Shown here one piece after another: positions 46,380 through 54,915 of a stretch of DNA of 64,000 nucleotides (positions within the stretch are counted from its first letter, which is position 1; each line of letters opens with the position of its first letter). The stretch is from JASSUD01 sp031963045. Lineage in GTDB: Bacteria > Pseudomonadota > Gammaproteobacteria > Burkholderiales > Burkholderiaceae. The notes under the pieces are model-generated. The model did no database searches. It was not told the DNA's origin and saw nothing but the letters and a program-made list of their open reading frames with translations. Where the stretch lies: assembly GCA_031963045.1 (NCBI GenBank), contig JASSUK010000035.1, positions 1-64,000 of the forward strand, read 5' to 3'. The translations under genes and the position numbers were made by a program.

Positions 46380-46523
46380 GAGAGCATCCAGAATATCAAA
46401 AGGGAACACGTAGAGGCGGCAAAGTCCTCAAAAACAATTTTCCACTAACCTTAAAAAGGATAGTGGAGGTAGATATTAGAGCGCGCATGCTAACTAGGGC
46501 AGGGCGCAAAAAAGCAAAGAAAA

Positions 46524-46558
46524 AGCCCAAACGGCCTGCTTTACAGGCAGTTTTGGCT
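46524..46558 (-). promoter_or_regulatory. Hairpin between infC and rpmI
   Basis: On the minus strand AGCCAAAACTGCCTG and CAGGCCGTTTGGGCT pair with two mismatches around TAAAG and are followed by TTTTTCTTTGCTTTTTT. It looks like a terminator or attenuator in the position where L20 control of rpmI-rplT acts in enterobacteria. The outer arms TAGGGC/GCCCTA resemble R2 ends. Confidence 0.5.
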
Positions 46559-46590
46559 ACTTCAGACACGCCCTAATACACTTTAATGCA

Positions 46591-47121
46591 TTACTTCTTC
46601 TTTTTAGGCGCTAAGACCATAATCATTTGCCGCATTTCCATTTTCGGCATTTGCTCTACTACAGCAATTTCGTCCAGATCCGTTCTTAAGCGTTCCAACA
46701 TTCGAGCACCAAGAGATTGGTGCGCAATTTCACGCCCTCGAAAGCGTAGGCTGATCTTGGTTTTATCGCCTTCTTCCAAGAAACGCTTAGCGTTGGATAA
46801 TTTGACGTTGTAATCGCCTTCGCCAGTACTGGGACGGAGTTTAATCTCTTTAATATGGACGATTTTTTGCTTAAGCTTGGCGTCATGGGCTTTTTTAGCT
46901 TCTTGGTATTTAAATTTACCAAAATCCATCAATTTGCAAACAGGCGGTTCAGCCTGCGGTGCAATCATGACAAGATCTACATCTGCTTGTTCAGCTAAAC
47001 GCAAAGCTTCTGCTAACTTGACAATCCCAAGAGGCTCCCCTTGAGGATCGACGAGACGCATTTCCGGCACCGTAATTTCACCATTGATACGGTGAGACGA
47101 CTTATCCTTATCGGTAGCGAT
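46591..47121 (-). CDS. infC: Translation initiation factor IF-3, with non-canonical ATC start
   Basis: 176 residues if started at ATC 47121: M-ATDKDKSSHRINGEITVPEM, the family's N-terminus, with AAAGGG upstream. The first ATG or GTG in frame (GTG 47070) would remove the conserved RINGEI block. Rare AUU/AUC start codons are a known feature of infC: IF-3 itself discriminates against them and so limits its own synthesis. N-domain (residues about 1-80), Lys-rich linker and C-domain (KEIKLRPSTGEGDYNVKL, ISLRFRGREIAH) are complete. Second gene of the thrS cluster. Confidence 0.93.
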   Translation of the reverse strand: MATDKDKSSHRINGEITVPEMRLVDPQGEPLGIVKLAEALRLAEQADVDLVMIAPQAEPPVCKLMDFGKFKYQEAKKAHDAKLKQKIVHIKEIKLRPSTGEGDYNVKLSNAKRFLEEGDKTKISLRFRGREIAHQSLGARMLERLRTDLDEIAVVEQMPKMEMRQMIMVLAPKKKK

Positions 47122-47223
47122 GTTATTTTCCCTTTAAAAGACAAAAAATAAAAATAGCTTTACAGGGATGCGGAAGTTTTACGTAAAAATCCGGTCTGTT
47201 GTATCCAAAAATGCATTAGAAAA

Positions 47224-47251
47224 GCGCGCCACGAAAGGTAAAAAGGCGCGC
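47224..47251 (-). terminator. Hairpin between thrS and infC
   Basis: GCGCGCC / GGCGCGC, 7 bp with a 14-base loop, followed on the minus strand by TTTTCT. Possible partial terminator that separates thrS from infC expression. Confidence 0.45.
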
Positions 47252-47313
47252 CTAACTAGTGCCAATGGTTGCTATTCATTAAAAATGGGCAATGAGAAAA
47301 AAGCGCTTTCGCG

Positions 47314-49221
47314 TTACTGTAAAGTATTTATATCCTCGTGCAGCCTTGCCAGTAGGGCCTCAATAGGCATACAACCTAGATCGACACCCCCACGGGCTCG
47401 CACAGATACCGTTCCGCCTTCGCGCTCTTTCTCCCCTACAACCAGCAAGTAAGGAATTTTTCTCATCGTTTGGGCGCGTATTTTATAGTTAATTTTTTCG
47501 TTGCGCAAATCAGCTTGCACACGAATACCTTGTTCGGTGAGCTGTTGCAGCAATAAATGGGCATATTCGTTTTGTTTTTCGGAAATTGGAAGGATAGCAA
47601 CCTGCACGGGAGCGAGCCATGTAGGCATAGCTCCTGCATAGTGTTCGATCAAAATACCGATAAAACGCTCCATCGATCCGCAGATAGCGCGATGCAACAT
47701 AACAGGGCGATGATGCTGATTATCTTGCCCTACATAGTTTGCCTCTAAGCGCTCTGGGAGCACGAAATCTAGCTGCAGTGTACCGCATTGCCAGGAGCGG
47801 CCCAGTGCATCTTTAATATGGTATTCAATTTTAGGGCCATAAAATGCCCCTTCGCCAGGCAACTCTTGCCACTGCACATTGCAAGCAGAAAGCGCGTCGC
47901 GTAAACCCTGCTCGGCCTCATCCCATGTTTCATCAGCGCCTGCGCGTTGTTTGGGGCGAAGAGCCAGTTTGATCTCAATCTGATCAAACCCAAAATCTTT
48001 ATACACTTGCATCGCCAACGTATTAAAGGCGATAGACTCAGAAATAAATTGTTCTTTGGTGCAAAAAATATGTGCATCGTCTTGCACAAAGCCGCGCACG
48101 CGCAAAAGACCATGCAGCGCGCCAGAAGGCTCTTTTCGATGACAAGAGCCAAATTCAGCTAGCCGCATGGGCAAATCGCGATAGGAATGCAAGCTTTGGT
48201 TGAAAACCTGCACATGTCCTGGGCAATTCATCGGTTTGATCGCGTAATCGCGCTTTTCCGATTCGGTTATGAACATGTGCTCTTGGAAATTTTCCCAATG
48301 GCCTGATTGTTCCCATAATTTTTTATCTAACACCAAAGGTGTACGGATTTCGCTATAGCCTGCTGCGCGTAAATGCTTGCGTAAATACGTTTCAATTTGG
48401 TGCCAGAGCATCCAACCTTCTGGGTGCCAGAATACCATTCCAGGCGCTTCATCTTGCAAATGAAACAGTCCAAGCTGTTTACCCAATTTACGGTGATCGC
48501 GCTTTTCTGCTTCTTCCAAACGTTTTAGATAGAGCTCTAGATCCTCAGTACGCGCCCAAGCTGTGCCATAAATGCGCTGCAACTGTTCATTGCGCGCATC
48601 TCCACGCCAATAAGCACCTGCTAATTTGATCAGTTTAAAGACTTTGAGTTTGCCTGTATTCGGGACATGCGGGCCCCGGCATAAATCAGTGAATCCGCCA
48701 TGAGAGTAGAGCGTGATGGCATCGGCAGCAGGAATGGCTTCAATGAGCTGCGCTTTATAGTGCTCGCCTGCCTGCTTAAAAAATTCGATGGCCTCATCGC
48801 GGCTGACTACGCGCCGTTCTACCGGCTCATCCAAGCGGGCTAATGCCTTCATCTGCGCTTCAATGGCAGCGAGATCTTCTGGGGTAAAAGGGCGTGTATA
48901 CGCGAAGTCGTAATAAAATCCATCTTCAATCACAGGCCCGATAGTAACTTGGGCTTCTGGATATAGTGTTTTCACTGCATAGGCCAAAAGATGCGCGGCA
49001 GAATGGCGCAAAATCTCTAGGCCTTCAGGATCTTTATCTGTAATGATAGACAGCGTTGCGTCGCTCTCGATACGTGCGCAAGTATCTACCAAAGTGCCAT
49101 TTAACTTGCCACCGAGCGCTGCTTTTGCTAGGCCAGAACCAATGTTCGCTGCAACTTCTGCAACCGTTACGGGTTGCTCGAAAGTGCGTGCGGATCCATC
49201 GGGCAGGCGTACTGAAATCAT
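47314..49221 (-). CDS. thrS: Threonine-tRNA ligase
   Basis: 635 residues. N-terminal TGS domain (MISVRLPDGSARTFEQPVTV), the N2 editing domain with HSAAHLLAYAVKTL and, further on, SHGGFTDLCRGPHVP; class II core with the zinc-binding Cys and His residues in KPMNCPGHVQVF, FGSCHRKEPSGALHGLLRVRGF and the later MLHRAICGSMERF; C-terminal anticodon domain (PVQVAILPISEKQNEYA). Complete enzyme with proofreading. Leads the thrS-infC-rpmI-rplT-pheST-ihfA cluster. In enterobacteria ThrRS represses its own mRNA; no clear tRNA-like operator is visible here. Confidence 0.97.
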   Translation of the reverse strand: MISVRLPDGSARTFEQPVTVAEVAANIGSGLAKAALGGKLNGTLVDTCARIESDATLSIITDKDPEGLEILRHSAAHLLAYAVKTLYPEAQVTIGPVIEDGFYYDFAYTRPFTPEDLAAIEAQMKALARLDEPVERRVVSRDEAIEFFKQAGEHYKAQLIEAIPAADAITLYSHGGFTDLCRGPHVPNTGKLKVFKLIKLAGAYWRGDARNEQLQRIYGTAWARTEDLELYLKRLEEAEKRDHRKLGKQLGLFHLQDEAPGMVFWHPEGWMLWHQIETYLRKHLRAAGYSEIRTPLVLDKKLWEQSGHWENFQEHMFITESEKRDYAIKPMNCPGHVQVFNQSLHSYRDLPMRLAEFGSCHRKEPSGALHGLLRVRGFVQDDAHIFCTKEQFISESIAFNTLAMQVYKDFGFDQIEIKLALRPKQRAGADETWDEAEQGLRDALSACNVQWQELPGEGAFYGPKIEYHIKDALGRSWQCGTLQLDFVLPERLEANYVGQDNQHHRPVMLHRAICGSMERFIGILIEHYAGAMPTWLAPVQVAILPISEKQNEYAHLLLQQLTEQGIRVQADLRNEKINYKIRAQTMRKIPYLLVVGEKEREGGTVSVRARGGVDLGCMPIEALLARLHEDINTLQ

Positions 49222-49332
49222 GAACGTTCTCTTGCGCGGTATGCAAAGTTAATGTGTGGGAAGAGCTTTTGAACTGCTTCTTTTTGAACAAGTTCTAAGA
49301 GGCAGTGGGTGCGAAGAAGATAATGCACCATA

Positions 49333-49373
49333 AAAAAATGCGGCCTAGCTCAATGGTCCAAGGCCGCATTTTT
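49333..49373 (-). terminator. Intrinsic terminator after tRNA-Val
   Basis: AAAAATGCGGCCT / AGGCCGCATTTTT is a perfect 13-bp stem including the flanking A/T-runs, with a 14-base loop. Lies between tRNA-Val and thrS, symmetrical enough to work in both directions. Confidence 0.85.
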
Positions 49374-49513
49374 AGCACATCGGTAAAGCGGTACTGCTAA
49401 AAAAACACTTTTCTTCCCTAGAATTTTTTCTAGCAACCCTATTTAAAAACAGGGGAAGGTGCTTTATGCAAATAACAGGCTAGCCACCGCAGCAAAAATA
49501 CTAAAGTATGCAT

Positions 49514-49590
49514 TGGTAGGCTCGATTGGACTCGAACCAACGACCCCCACCATGTCAAGGTGGTGCTCTAACCAGCTGAGCTACGAGCCT
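49514..49590 (-). tRNA. tRNA-Val (GAC anticodon)
   Basis: On the minus strand: acceptor AGGCTCG/CGAGCCT, D-arm AGCTCAGCTGGTTAGAGC, anticodon stem CCACC/GGTGG with loop TTGACAT giving GAC, T-arm GTTGG TTCGAGT CCAAT, then A and an encoded CCA. 77 nt. Confidence 0.95.
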
Positions 49591-49601
49591 AAAGGGCGCG
49601 C

Positions 49602-49607
49602 ATTGTA
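49602..49607 (-). promoter_or_regulatory. Probable tRNA-Val promoter -10 box
   Basis: On the minus strand TTTTACAATGCGCGCCCTTT: TACAAT with a GC-rich discriminator GCGCGCCC, 11 bp before the tRNA. Matches the arrangement before tRNA-Pro and is the kind expected for stringently controlled promoters. No good -35 box was identified. Confidence 0.55.
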
Positions 49608-49637
49608 AAACGCTTTTTAAAGAAAAGCGACCCTTAT

Positions 49638-50453
49638 TTAGGTTTGTTTATTCCATTTTATCTCTTGCAACACGGTTGTGGCGATTTCTTCAATGGATTT
49701 ATGGGTTGAATCCAGCCATTTAATGCCTTCACGGCGCATCATGGCCTCGGCTTCATGGATTTCATAGCGGCAATTTTCTAGGGCAGCATAACGACTGCCA
49801 GGCCGGCGCCCATTGCGAATATCGGTCAAGCGACCCGGTTCAATCGAGAGCCCAAAAATTTTGTCTTTATAAGGTAAGAGTGCGCTAGGCAATTTGCCGC
49901 GTTCAAAGTCTTCAGGAATCAACGGATAATTTGCAACCTTCACGCCATACTGCATAGCAAGATAGAGGCTAGTGGGCGTTTTGCCACTGCGTGAAACCCC
50001 CACTAAGATCACATCTGCTGCCTCTAAATTTCGATTGGATTGCCCGTCATCGTGTGCCAAAGAGAAATTGATCGCATCGATACGGTTTTTATATTCCTGT
50101 GAATCTGCTTGATGGCCGCGTCCAATTTCATGGGTGGAATTTATTTTTAGCGTTTTTTCAAGCGGCCCGATAAACGGAGACAGCATATCCATCACCAGTG
50201 CTTGCGCCTCTTGAATAATTGCCTTCAGAGGTTGATTGACCAGGGTCGTAAATACGATGGCAGTGGGGGCGCTAGCATTCGCAGAGGCTAGTGCATTAAT
50301 TCTATGCAGTGCGTGGTGTGCTTTTTCAACCGTATCGATAAAAGGTAAACGCACTAAATGAAATTTAGTGTCAAATTGAGACAATACTGAGTGTGCAAAG
50401 GTTTCAGCAGTAATTCCGGTGCCATCTGAGACGATAAATACGGTATGAGACAT
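49638..50453 (-). CDS. ppsR: Phosphoenolpyruvate synthase regulatory protein
   Basis: Bifunctional DUF299 kinase/pyrophosphorylase that switches PpsA off and on by ADP-dependent phosphorylation of a threonine. 271 residues from ATG 50453; the 14-residue extension to 50495 is not conserved. Begins MSHTVFIVSDGTGITAETF. P-loop VILVGVSRSGKTPTSLYLA near residue 150, then VANYPLIPEDF and GLSIEPGRLTDIRNGRRPGS. Divergent from ppsA, its target, with an R2 repeat in the shared upstream region. Confidence 0.94.
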   Translation of the reverse strand: MSHTVFIVSDGTGITAETFAHSVLSQFDTKFHLVRLPFIDTVEKAHHALHRINALASANASAPTAIVFTTLVNQPLKAIIQEAQALVMDMLSPFIGPLEKTLKINSTHEIGRGHQADSQEYKNRIDAINFSLAHDDGQSNRNLEAADVILVGVSRSGKTPTSLYLAMQYGVKVANYPLIPEDFERGKLPSALLPYKDKIFGLSIEPGRLTDIRNGRRPGSRYAALENCRYEIHEAEAMMRREGIKWLDSTHKSIEEIATTVLQEIKWNKQT

Positions 50454-50479
50454 AATCGAAATACAGCCAAATAAAAGAT

Positions 50480-50626
50480 TAGGGCATGCCCTCAATTACC
50501 CCAAAGGGCCCATCTTTGAGGTCGTGCGGTGCTCGGGATCCTCTCTGTACTCAAGTACAGTTCCGGTCCTTGTGCTCCTGCTCCCCCAAATAGGAGCCCC
50601 TTTGGAGCAATTGAGGGCACGCCCTA
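50480..50626. repeat. R2 palindromic repeat, copy C
   Basis: Arms TAGGGCATGCCCTCAATTAC and AATTGAGGGCACGCCCTA. Same orientation as copy B. Occupies half of the divergent ppsR/ppsA upstream region. Confidence 0.9.
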
Positions 50627-50729
50627 GACAATAAATAGAGGAATGAATAATAAAGAGGCGCTAGAATAGCGCCCTTTTTAGCTAATAGCATTTTTACCTT
50701 TATCTTCCACTGCATGAAGGGTTTTTCCT

Positions 50730-53213
50730 ATGAGTACCAGCAGCACTACATCTGGCAATACGTCCTCCACTGCCGATGTATCCAGCCTCTCGCAAGATCT
50801 CTTTCCTATAACTTTAGATGGTGAAATAGGCTCACAACATGAATATGTGGTGCCCTTTGAGGCGGTGCGTATGAGCGATGTAGAGCGCGTTGGAGGAAAA
50901 AATGCCTCGCTGGGAGAAATGATCAGCCAGCTTACAAACGCTGGCGTGCGCGTGCCAGGTGGTTTTGCAACCACAGCACAAGCTTTTCGTGACTTTTTGC
51001 ACTACAACAAATTAACGGCACGCATTGAAGTTTGTCTGAAAAATCTAGATGTAGAAGATATGCGCGCGCTCACACAAGCTGGCGCACAAATCCGCGAATG
51101 GATAGCACAAGCTCCTTTGCAGCCGCGCCTTGTTGAAGAAATTCGCACCCACTTTGCGCGATTGGAAAATGCAAGTCCGCGTGGTGCAAACCAAGCTCTC
51201 CCATCCTTCGCTGTGCGCTCCTCAGCTACCGCAGAAGATCTTCCAGATGCTTCGTTTGCAGGGCAACAAGAGACCTATTTAAACGTAGTGGGTATTGATG
51301 AAGTCCTGCAGCGCACCAAAGAAGTTTTCGCTTCGCTCTATAACGATCGTGCCATTTCTTACCGCGTACACAAAGGATTTTGCCATGCGGATGTAGCCTT
51401 ATCTGTAGGTGTGCAACGTATGGTGCGCTCCGATATCGGTGCTGCGGGTGTCATGTTTACTTTAGATACCGAATCCGGTTTTCAGAATGCAGTATTCATC
51501 ACATCCAGCTATGGCCTAGGCGAAGCGGTCGTCCAAGGTGCGGTAGATCCAGATGAGTTTTACGTCTTTAAACCCACGTTAGCCCAAAATAAATTCCCCA
51601 TTTTGCGCCGTTCCATGGGATCAAAGCGCCTAAAAATGGAGTTTAACGAACAGGCAAAAGCAGGCGTGCGTACGATAGATGTCAGTGCGCAGGACCAAAA
51701 CCGCTATTCGCTAAGCGATGAAGACGTAATTGCCCTTGCACGCTACGCCGTCATTATTGAGAAGCACTATCAGCGCCCTATGGATATTGAATGGGGTAAA
51801 GATGGCCTAGATGGGCAGCTCTACATTTTGCAAGCGCGTCCAGAAACCGTAAAAAGCCAAGCGACCGGCAAGGCAGAGCAGCGCTTTAGATTGAAGGGCG
51901 AGGCTCCTGTACTAGTACGTGGCCGCGCTATTGGTCAAAAAGTAGGAATAGGGCCTGTTCGTGTAGTGAGCGATGTCTCTGAAATGGAATTAGTGCAACC
52001 CGGAGACATATTAGTAGCTGATATGACCGATCCCAACTGGGAGCCGGTGATGAAGCGTGCAGCAGCGGTCGTGACCAACCGAGGAGGGCGCACCTGCCAT
52101 GCCGCCATCATCGCACGGGAACTAGGTGTGCCTGCCGTAGTAGGGTGTTCCGATGCCACAGAACGCCTTAAAAACGGCATGATCGTAACCGTTTCTTGTG
52201 CAGAAGGGGATGAAGGGCGTGTGTATGAAGGTGCGCGCGATACCGAAATCACAGAAATAGAAACCGGCGCATTGCCTGAGTTGCCTATTAAAATCATGAT
52301 GAATATAGGTAACCCCCAACTCGCTTTTGAGTTCTCTCAATTACCCAATGCAGGTGTTGGGTTGGCGCGCTTGGAATTTATGGTCAATAACACGATCGGT
52401 GTGCATCCCAAAGCCTTATTAGACTATCCCGCATTAGATCCCGAACTTAAGCTTGCCGTAGAGCGAGCAGCACGAGGCCATGCCTCACCCCGTGCATTTT
52501 ATGTAGACAAGCTCGCAGAAGGGATTTCCACCATTGCTGCAGCGTTTCACCCCCGCCCCGTTATTATCCGATTGTCCGATTTCAAATCGAATGAATACAA
52601 GAAATTAGTCGGCGGCTCATACTACGAGCCCGATGAAGAAAACCCGATGCTGGGCTTCAGAGGTGCTTCCCGCTATCTAGCCGAAGACTTTGCAGCCGCT
52701 TTTGAGCTGGAATGTGTAGCGCTCAAACGCGTGCGGGAAGAAATGGGCCTAGAAAATGTCGAAATCATGGTGCCTTTCGTACGCACACTCAGACAAGCCG
52801 AGCAAGTGGTGGCATTGTTAGAAAAATATGGCTTAAAACGTGGCGAAAAGGGCCTACGCCTCATCATGATGTGCGAAGTGCCCTCGAATGCCATTTTGGC
52901 CGAAGAATTCTTACAGTATTTTGATGGCTTTTCCGTCGGCTCTAACGATTTGACCCAACTGACCCTAGGCTTGGACCGTGATTCCGGCATGAGCTGGCTC
53001 ACTCAAGATTTTGATGAACGCGACCCTGCCGTACTCTTCTTGTTACGCCGCGCGATAGATGCCTGTAAAAAACAAGGAAAATACATAGGCATCTGCGGCC
53101 AAGGCCCATCCGATCATCCAGACTTTGCAGCGTGGTTGATGAAAGAGGGGTTAACTTCGCTGTCACTTAATCCCGATACCGTACTGCAAACCTGGCGCGC
53201 ATTAGGAGAATAG
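50730..53213 (+). CDS. ppsA: Phosphoenolpyruvate synthase
   Basis: Makes PEP from pyruvate and ATP, the entry to gluconeogenesis from three-carbon compounds. 827 residues; the first 35 are a Ser/Thr-rich extension, then VGGKNASLGEM and FAVRSSATAEDLPDASFAGQ of the ATP-grasp domain. The phospho-histidine swivel is RGGRTCHAAIIARELG with H457, and the C-terminal barrel has GVGLARLEFM, CEVPSNAILAEEFLQYFDGFS and GICGQGPSDHP. AAGGG precedes ATG 50730. Control by the divergent ppsR product is expected from family knowledge. The gene suggests use of host organic or amino acids as carbon sources. Confidence 0.96.
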   Translation: MSTSSTTSGNTSSTADVSSLSQDLFPITLDGEIGSQHEYVVPFEAVRMSDVERVGGKNASLGEMISQLTNAGVRVPGGFATTAQAFRDFLHYNKLTARIEVCLKNLDVEDMRALTQAGAQIREWIAQAPLQPRLVEEIRTHFARLENASPRGANQALPSFAVRSSATAEDLPDASFAGQQETYLNVVGIDEVLQRTKEVFASLYNDRAISYRVHKGFCHADVALSVGVQRMVRSDIGAAGVMFTLDTESGFQNAVFITSSYGLGEAVVQGAVDPDEFYVFKPTLAQNKFPILRRSMGSKRLKMEFNEQAKAGVRTIDVSAQDQNRYSLSDEDVIALARYAVIIEKHYQRPMDIEWGKDGLDGQLYILQARPETVKSQATGKAEQRFRLKGEAPVLVRGRAIGQKVGIGPVRVVSDVSEMELVQPGDILVADMTDPNWEPVMKRAAAVVTNRGGRTCHAAIIARELGVPAVVGCSDATERLKNGMIVTVSCAEGDEGRVYEGARDTEITEIETGALPELPIKIMMNIGNPQLAFEFSQLPNAGVGLARLEFMVNNTIGVHPKALLDYPALDPELKLAVERAARGHASPRAFYVDKLAEGISTIAAAFHPRPVIIRLSDFKSNEYKKLVGGSYYEPDEENPMLGFRGASRYLAEDFAAAFELECVALKRVREEMGLENVEIMVPFVRTLRQAEQVVALLEKYGLKRGEKGLRLIMMCEVPSNAILAEEFLQYFDGFSVGSNDLTQLTLGLDRDSGMSWLTQDFDERDPAVLFLLRRAIDACKKQGKYIGICGQGPSDHPDFAAWLMKEGLTSLSLNPDTVLQTWRALGE

Positions 53214-53349
53214 AGGTTGGTTGGTGGTGGGCAATGTTCCCTAACATGCACACCACTTATCTTTAATTATCGTTTTTTTGTCTGTACATGCAGATTTTAA
53301 AAGGATAGTGGTGTGTATGTTGGGGTTCGTACCTCACCACCAACCTACG
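53214..53349. repeat. R1 palindromic repeat, full copy
   Basis: Starts at the base after the ppsA stop codon: AGGTTGGTTGGTGGTGGGCA, right arm GGGGTTCGTACCTCACCACC then AACCTACG. Confidence 0.8.
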
Positions 53350-53356
53350 CGTCAAT

Positions 53357-53403
53357 GTAGGTTGGGGTGACAAAGGAACCCCAACATGCGTACCACAGAC
53401 CTT
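53357..53403. repeat. R1 left half
   Basis: GTAGGTTGGGGTGACAAAGG then AACCCCAACATGCGTACC. Ends 2 bp before the stop codon of the next, convergent gene. Tandem with the full copy before it. Confidence 0.75.
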
Positions 53404-53405
53404 TT

Positions 53406-54746
53406 TTATTCAATGCGTTCAGCAATCACATGATAAATGCCTTGAATTTTATTTTTTGGGGTATCAAATTTTTCATACGCTTTATACATTACGCGGTATG
53501 TATCTCCAGGCATAGAAAGAGCCTCTAATTCGCTATAGCTGAGTGCGGTAAGTGTGTCAGGATCAGATGCTTTTGTTTTTAGCTCGAGCCCAGCAATATG
53601 CTCGGCATCTAGCGCAATCGCAAGTTCAGTGCTGATAGCCGGTCTACTACTATCGGATGCTTTTTCTATATTAAAATATTTCTTAATAGTGCTAATTTCG
53701 TTGTACTTGGAAATAACTTCATCTTTAATATTATAAATACCTGTAGCAACAGCTTCCATCCAAATACTCTCAACAGCAGCTCTAGCTTTAATAGCTTTAT
53801 CGTTGGTAATGCTAACCTCAGTTACCAGTTCAACATCCTCTGTTTCTAACTGTTCATTGAAATGAGAAATATTTGCGGTTCGAGCGCCGAAAACATACAT
53901 TATTGATGGCTGTTCAGTGCATATGTTTTCTTCATTTTTAACAGAACCCATTTCTTCATCTGTAATAGAGCCTATTTCTTCTTCATCTCCAATAGAACAG
54001 TTATCTTCTTCATCCCAAAGTGCAAAGCTTAAGGCTTTATCTTTTGATATGGAGAATGACATTGGGGCAGGATCATGAAATATTTCTCCTTCTTTTAAAT
54101 GGCTGTGCGATAGTTGGCCGCGAAAAATAGGAGCATCTTCGATACCAAATCCATTTGCACGTAGCAGCATTAGTACTTCTGTAAATTTTTCTGTTATTTT
54201 TAGCGCCCTCTCATGATCCCCCTTATTGTAGGCCGTTCTAGCCTCTGCTCTCATGTTTCGACAGAATCCAGGTTTGCTACTATAGTCAAGGAGCGTTTGT
54301 ATTAAATATAGTGCGCTAGTGTTGCCTGCGCCCACTCTTTCTTCAAGAAATTCTCTTGCTTGTCTTCCTTCTTGTAGATAAGAAAATTTACTCATATCTG
54401 AAGTCTCTTCAGTTAAATCAGATATAGACCTTACTTTTTGATTGTATTTAGCGCTTAATATTAATAAGGCATTTTCAAATTCGTCGTGATCAAAAATTTT
54501 TGTGGGGTTTTCAATTTCTAATTGATTTTTTGGTGGTGTATATATTTGAGTTGTATTTGCTGTGAAGTAATGTATCGCTGATATATTACTTCTATCAAGT
54601 GGAATATTATCGGGTAAATAATCTTGATTAGATCTTGGTTGGTCAGCACTATTGCTTTCTGCCTGCGCCGCTTGTGTATTTAAATTGGTATGTATTGGTG
54701 TTGCTGAATAGGTGAAATTTTTATTGTGTATTGAGGTGGGTTGCAT
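53406..54746 (-). CDS. Possible ADP-ribosyltransferase-fold effector
   Basis: 446 residues. The first 50 are polar, Ser/Asn/Gln-rich and probably disordered. The middle has three blocks in the order of R-S-E mono-ADP-ribosyltransferases: APIFRGQL with R209, MSFSISKDKALSFALW (S232-I-S234 in the STS position), and, after YVFGA, QLETEDVELVTEV (E301-E310) at the place of the catalytic (E/Q)xE strand. Such enzymes transfer ADP-ribose from NAD to host proteins. An acidic tandem insert (about 246-274) splits the domain between blocks two and three. No signal peptide. This is motif reading only and the third block is imperfect; it could be an inactive relative or a coincidence. Confidence 0.5.
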   Translation of the reverse strand: MQPTSIHNKNFTYSATPIHTNLNTQAAQAESNSADQPRSNQDYLPDNIPLDRSNISAIHYFTANTTQIYTPPKNQLEIENPTKIFDHDEFENALLILSAKYNQKVRSISDLTEETSDMSKFSYLQEGRQAREFLEERVGAGNTSALYLIQTLLDYSSKPGFCRNMRAEARTAYNKGDHERALKITEKFTEVLMLLRANGFGIEDAPIFRGQLSHSHLKEGEIFHDPAPMSFSISKDKALSFALWDEEDNCSIGDEEEIGSITDEEMGSVKNEENICTEQPSIMYVFGARTANISHFNEQLETEDVELVTEVSITNDKAIKARAAVESIWMEAVATGIYNIKDEVISKYNEISTIKKYFNIEKASDSSRPAISTELAIALDAEHIAGLELKTKASDPDTLTALSYSELEALSMPGDTYRVMYKAYEKFDTPKNKIQGIYHVIAERIE

Positions 54747-54915
54747 GGATATATATTATAAAATTTATATGGGATACAATTATTCTGTAAGGAAGTAAAT
54801 TAATAAAATTAAACGGTATATTTTGTCATATATGTTTGACTCGCTTTCTATGTTGTGTGATTAATGATATATGAATATTTATATATCATTTTGTTTATAA
54901 GGTAGTAAAAATATT

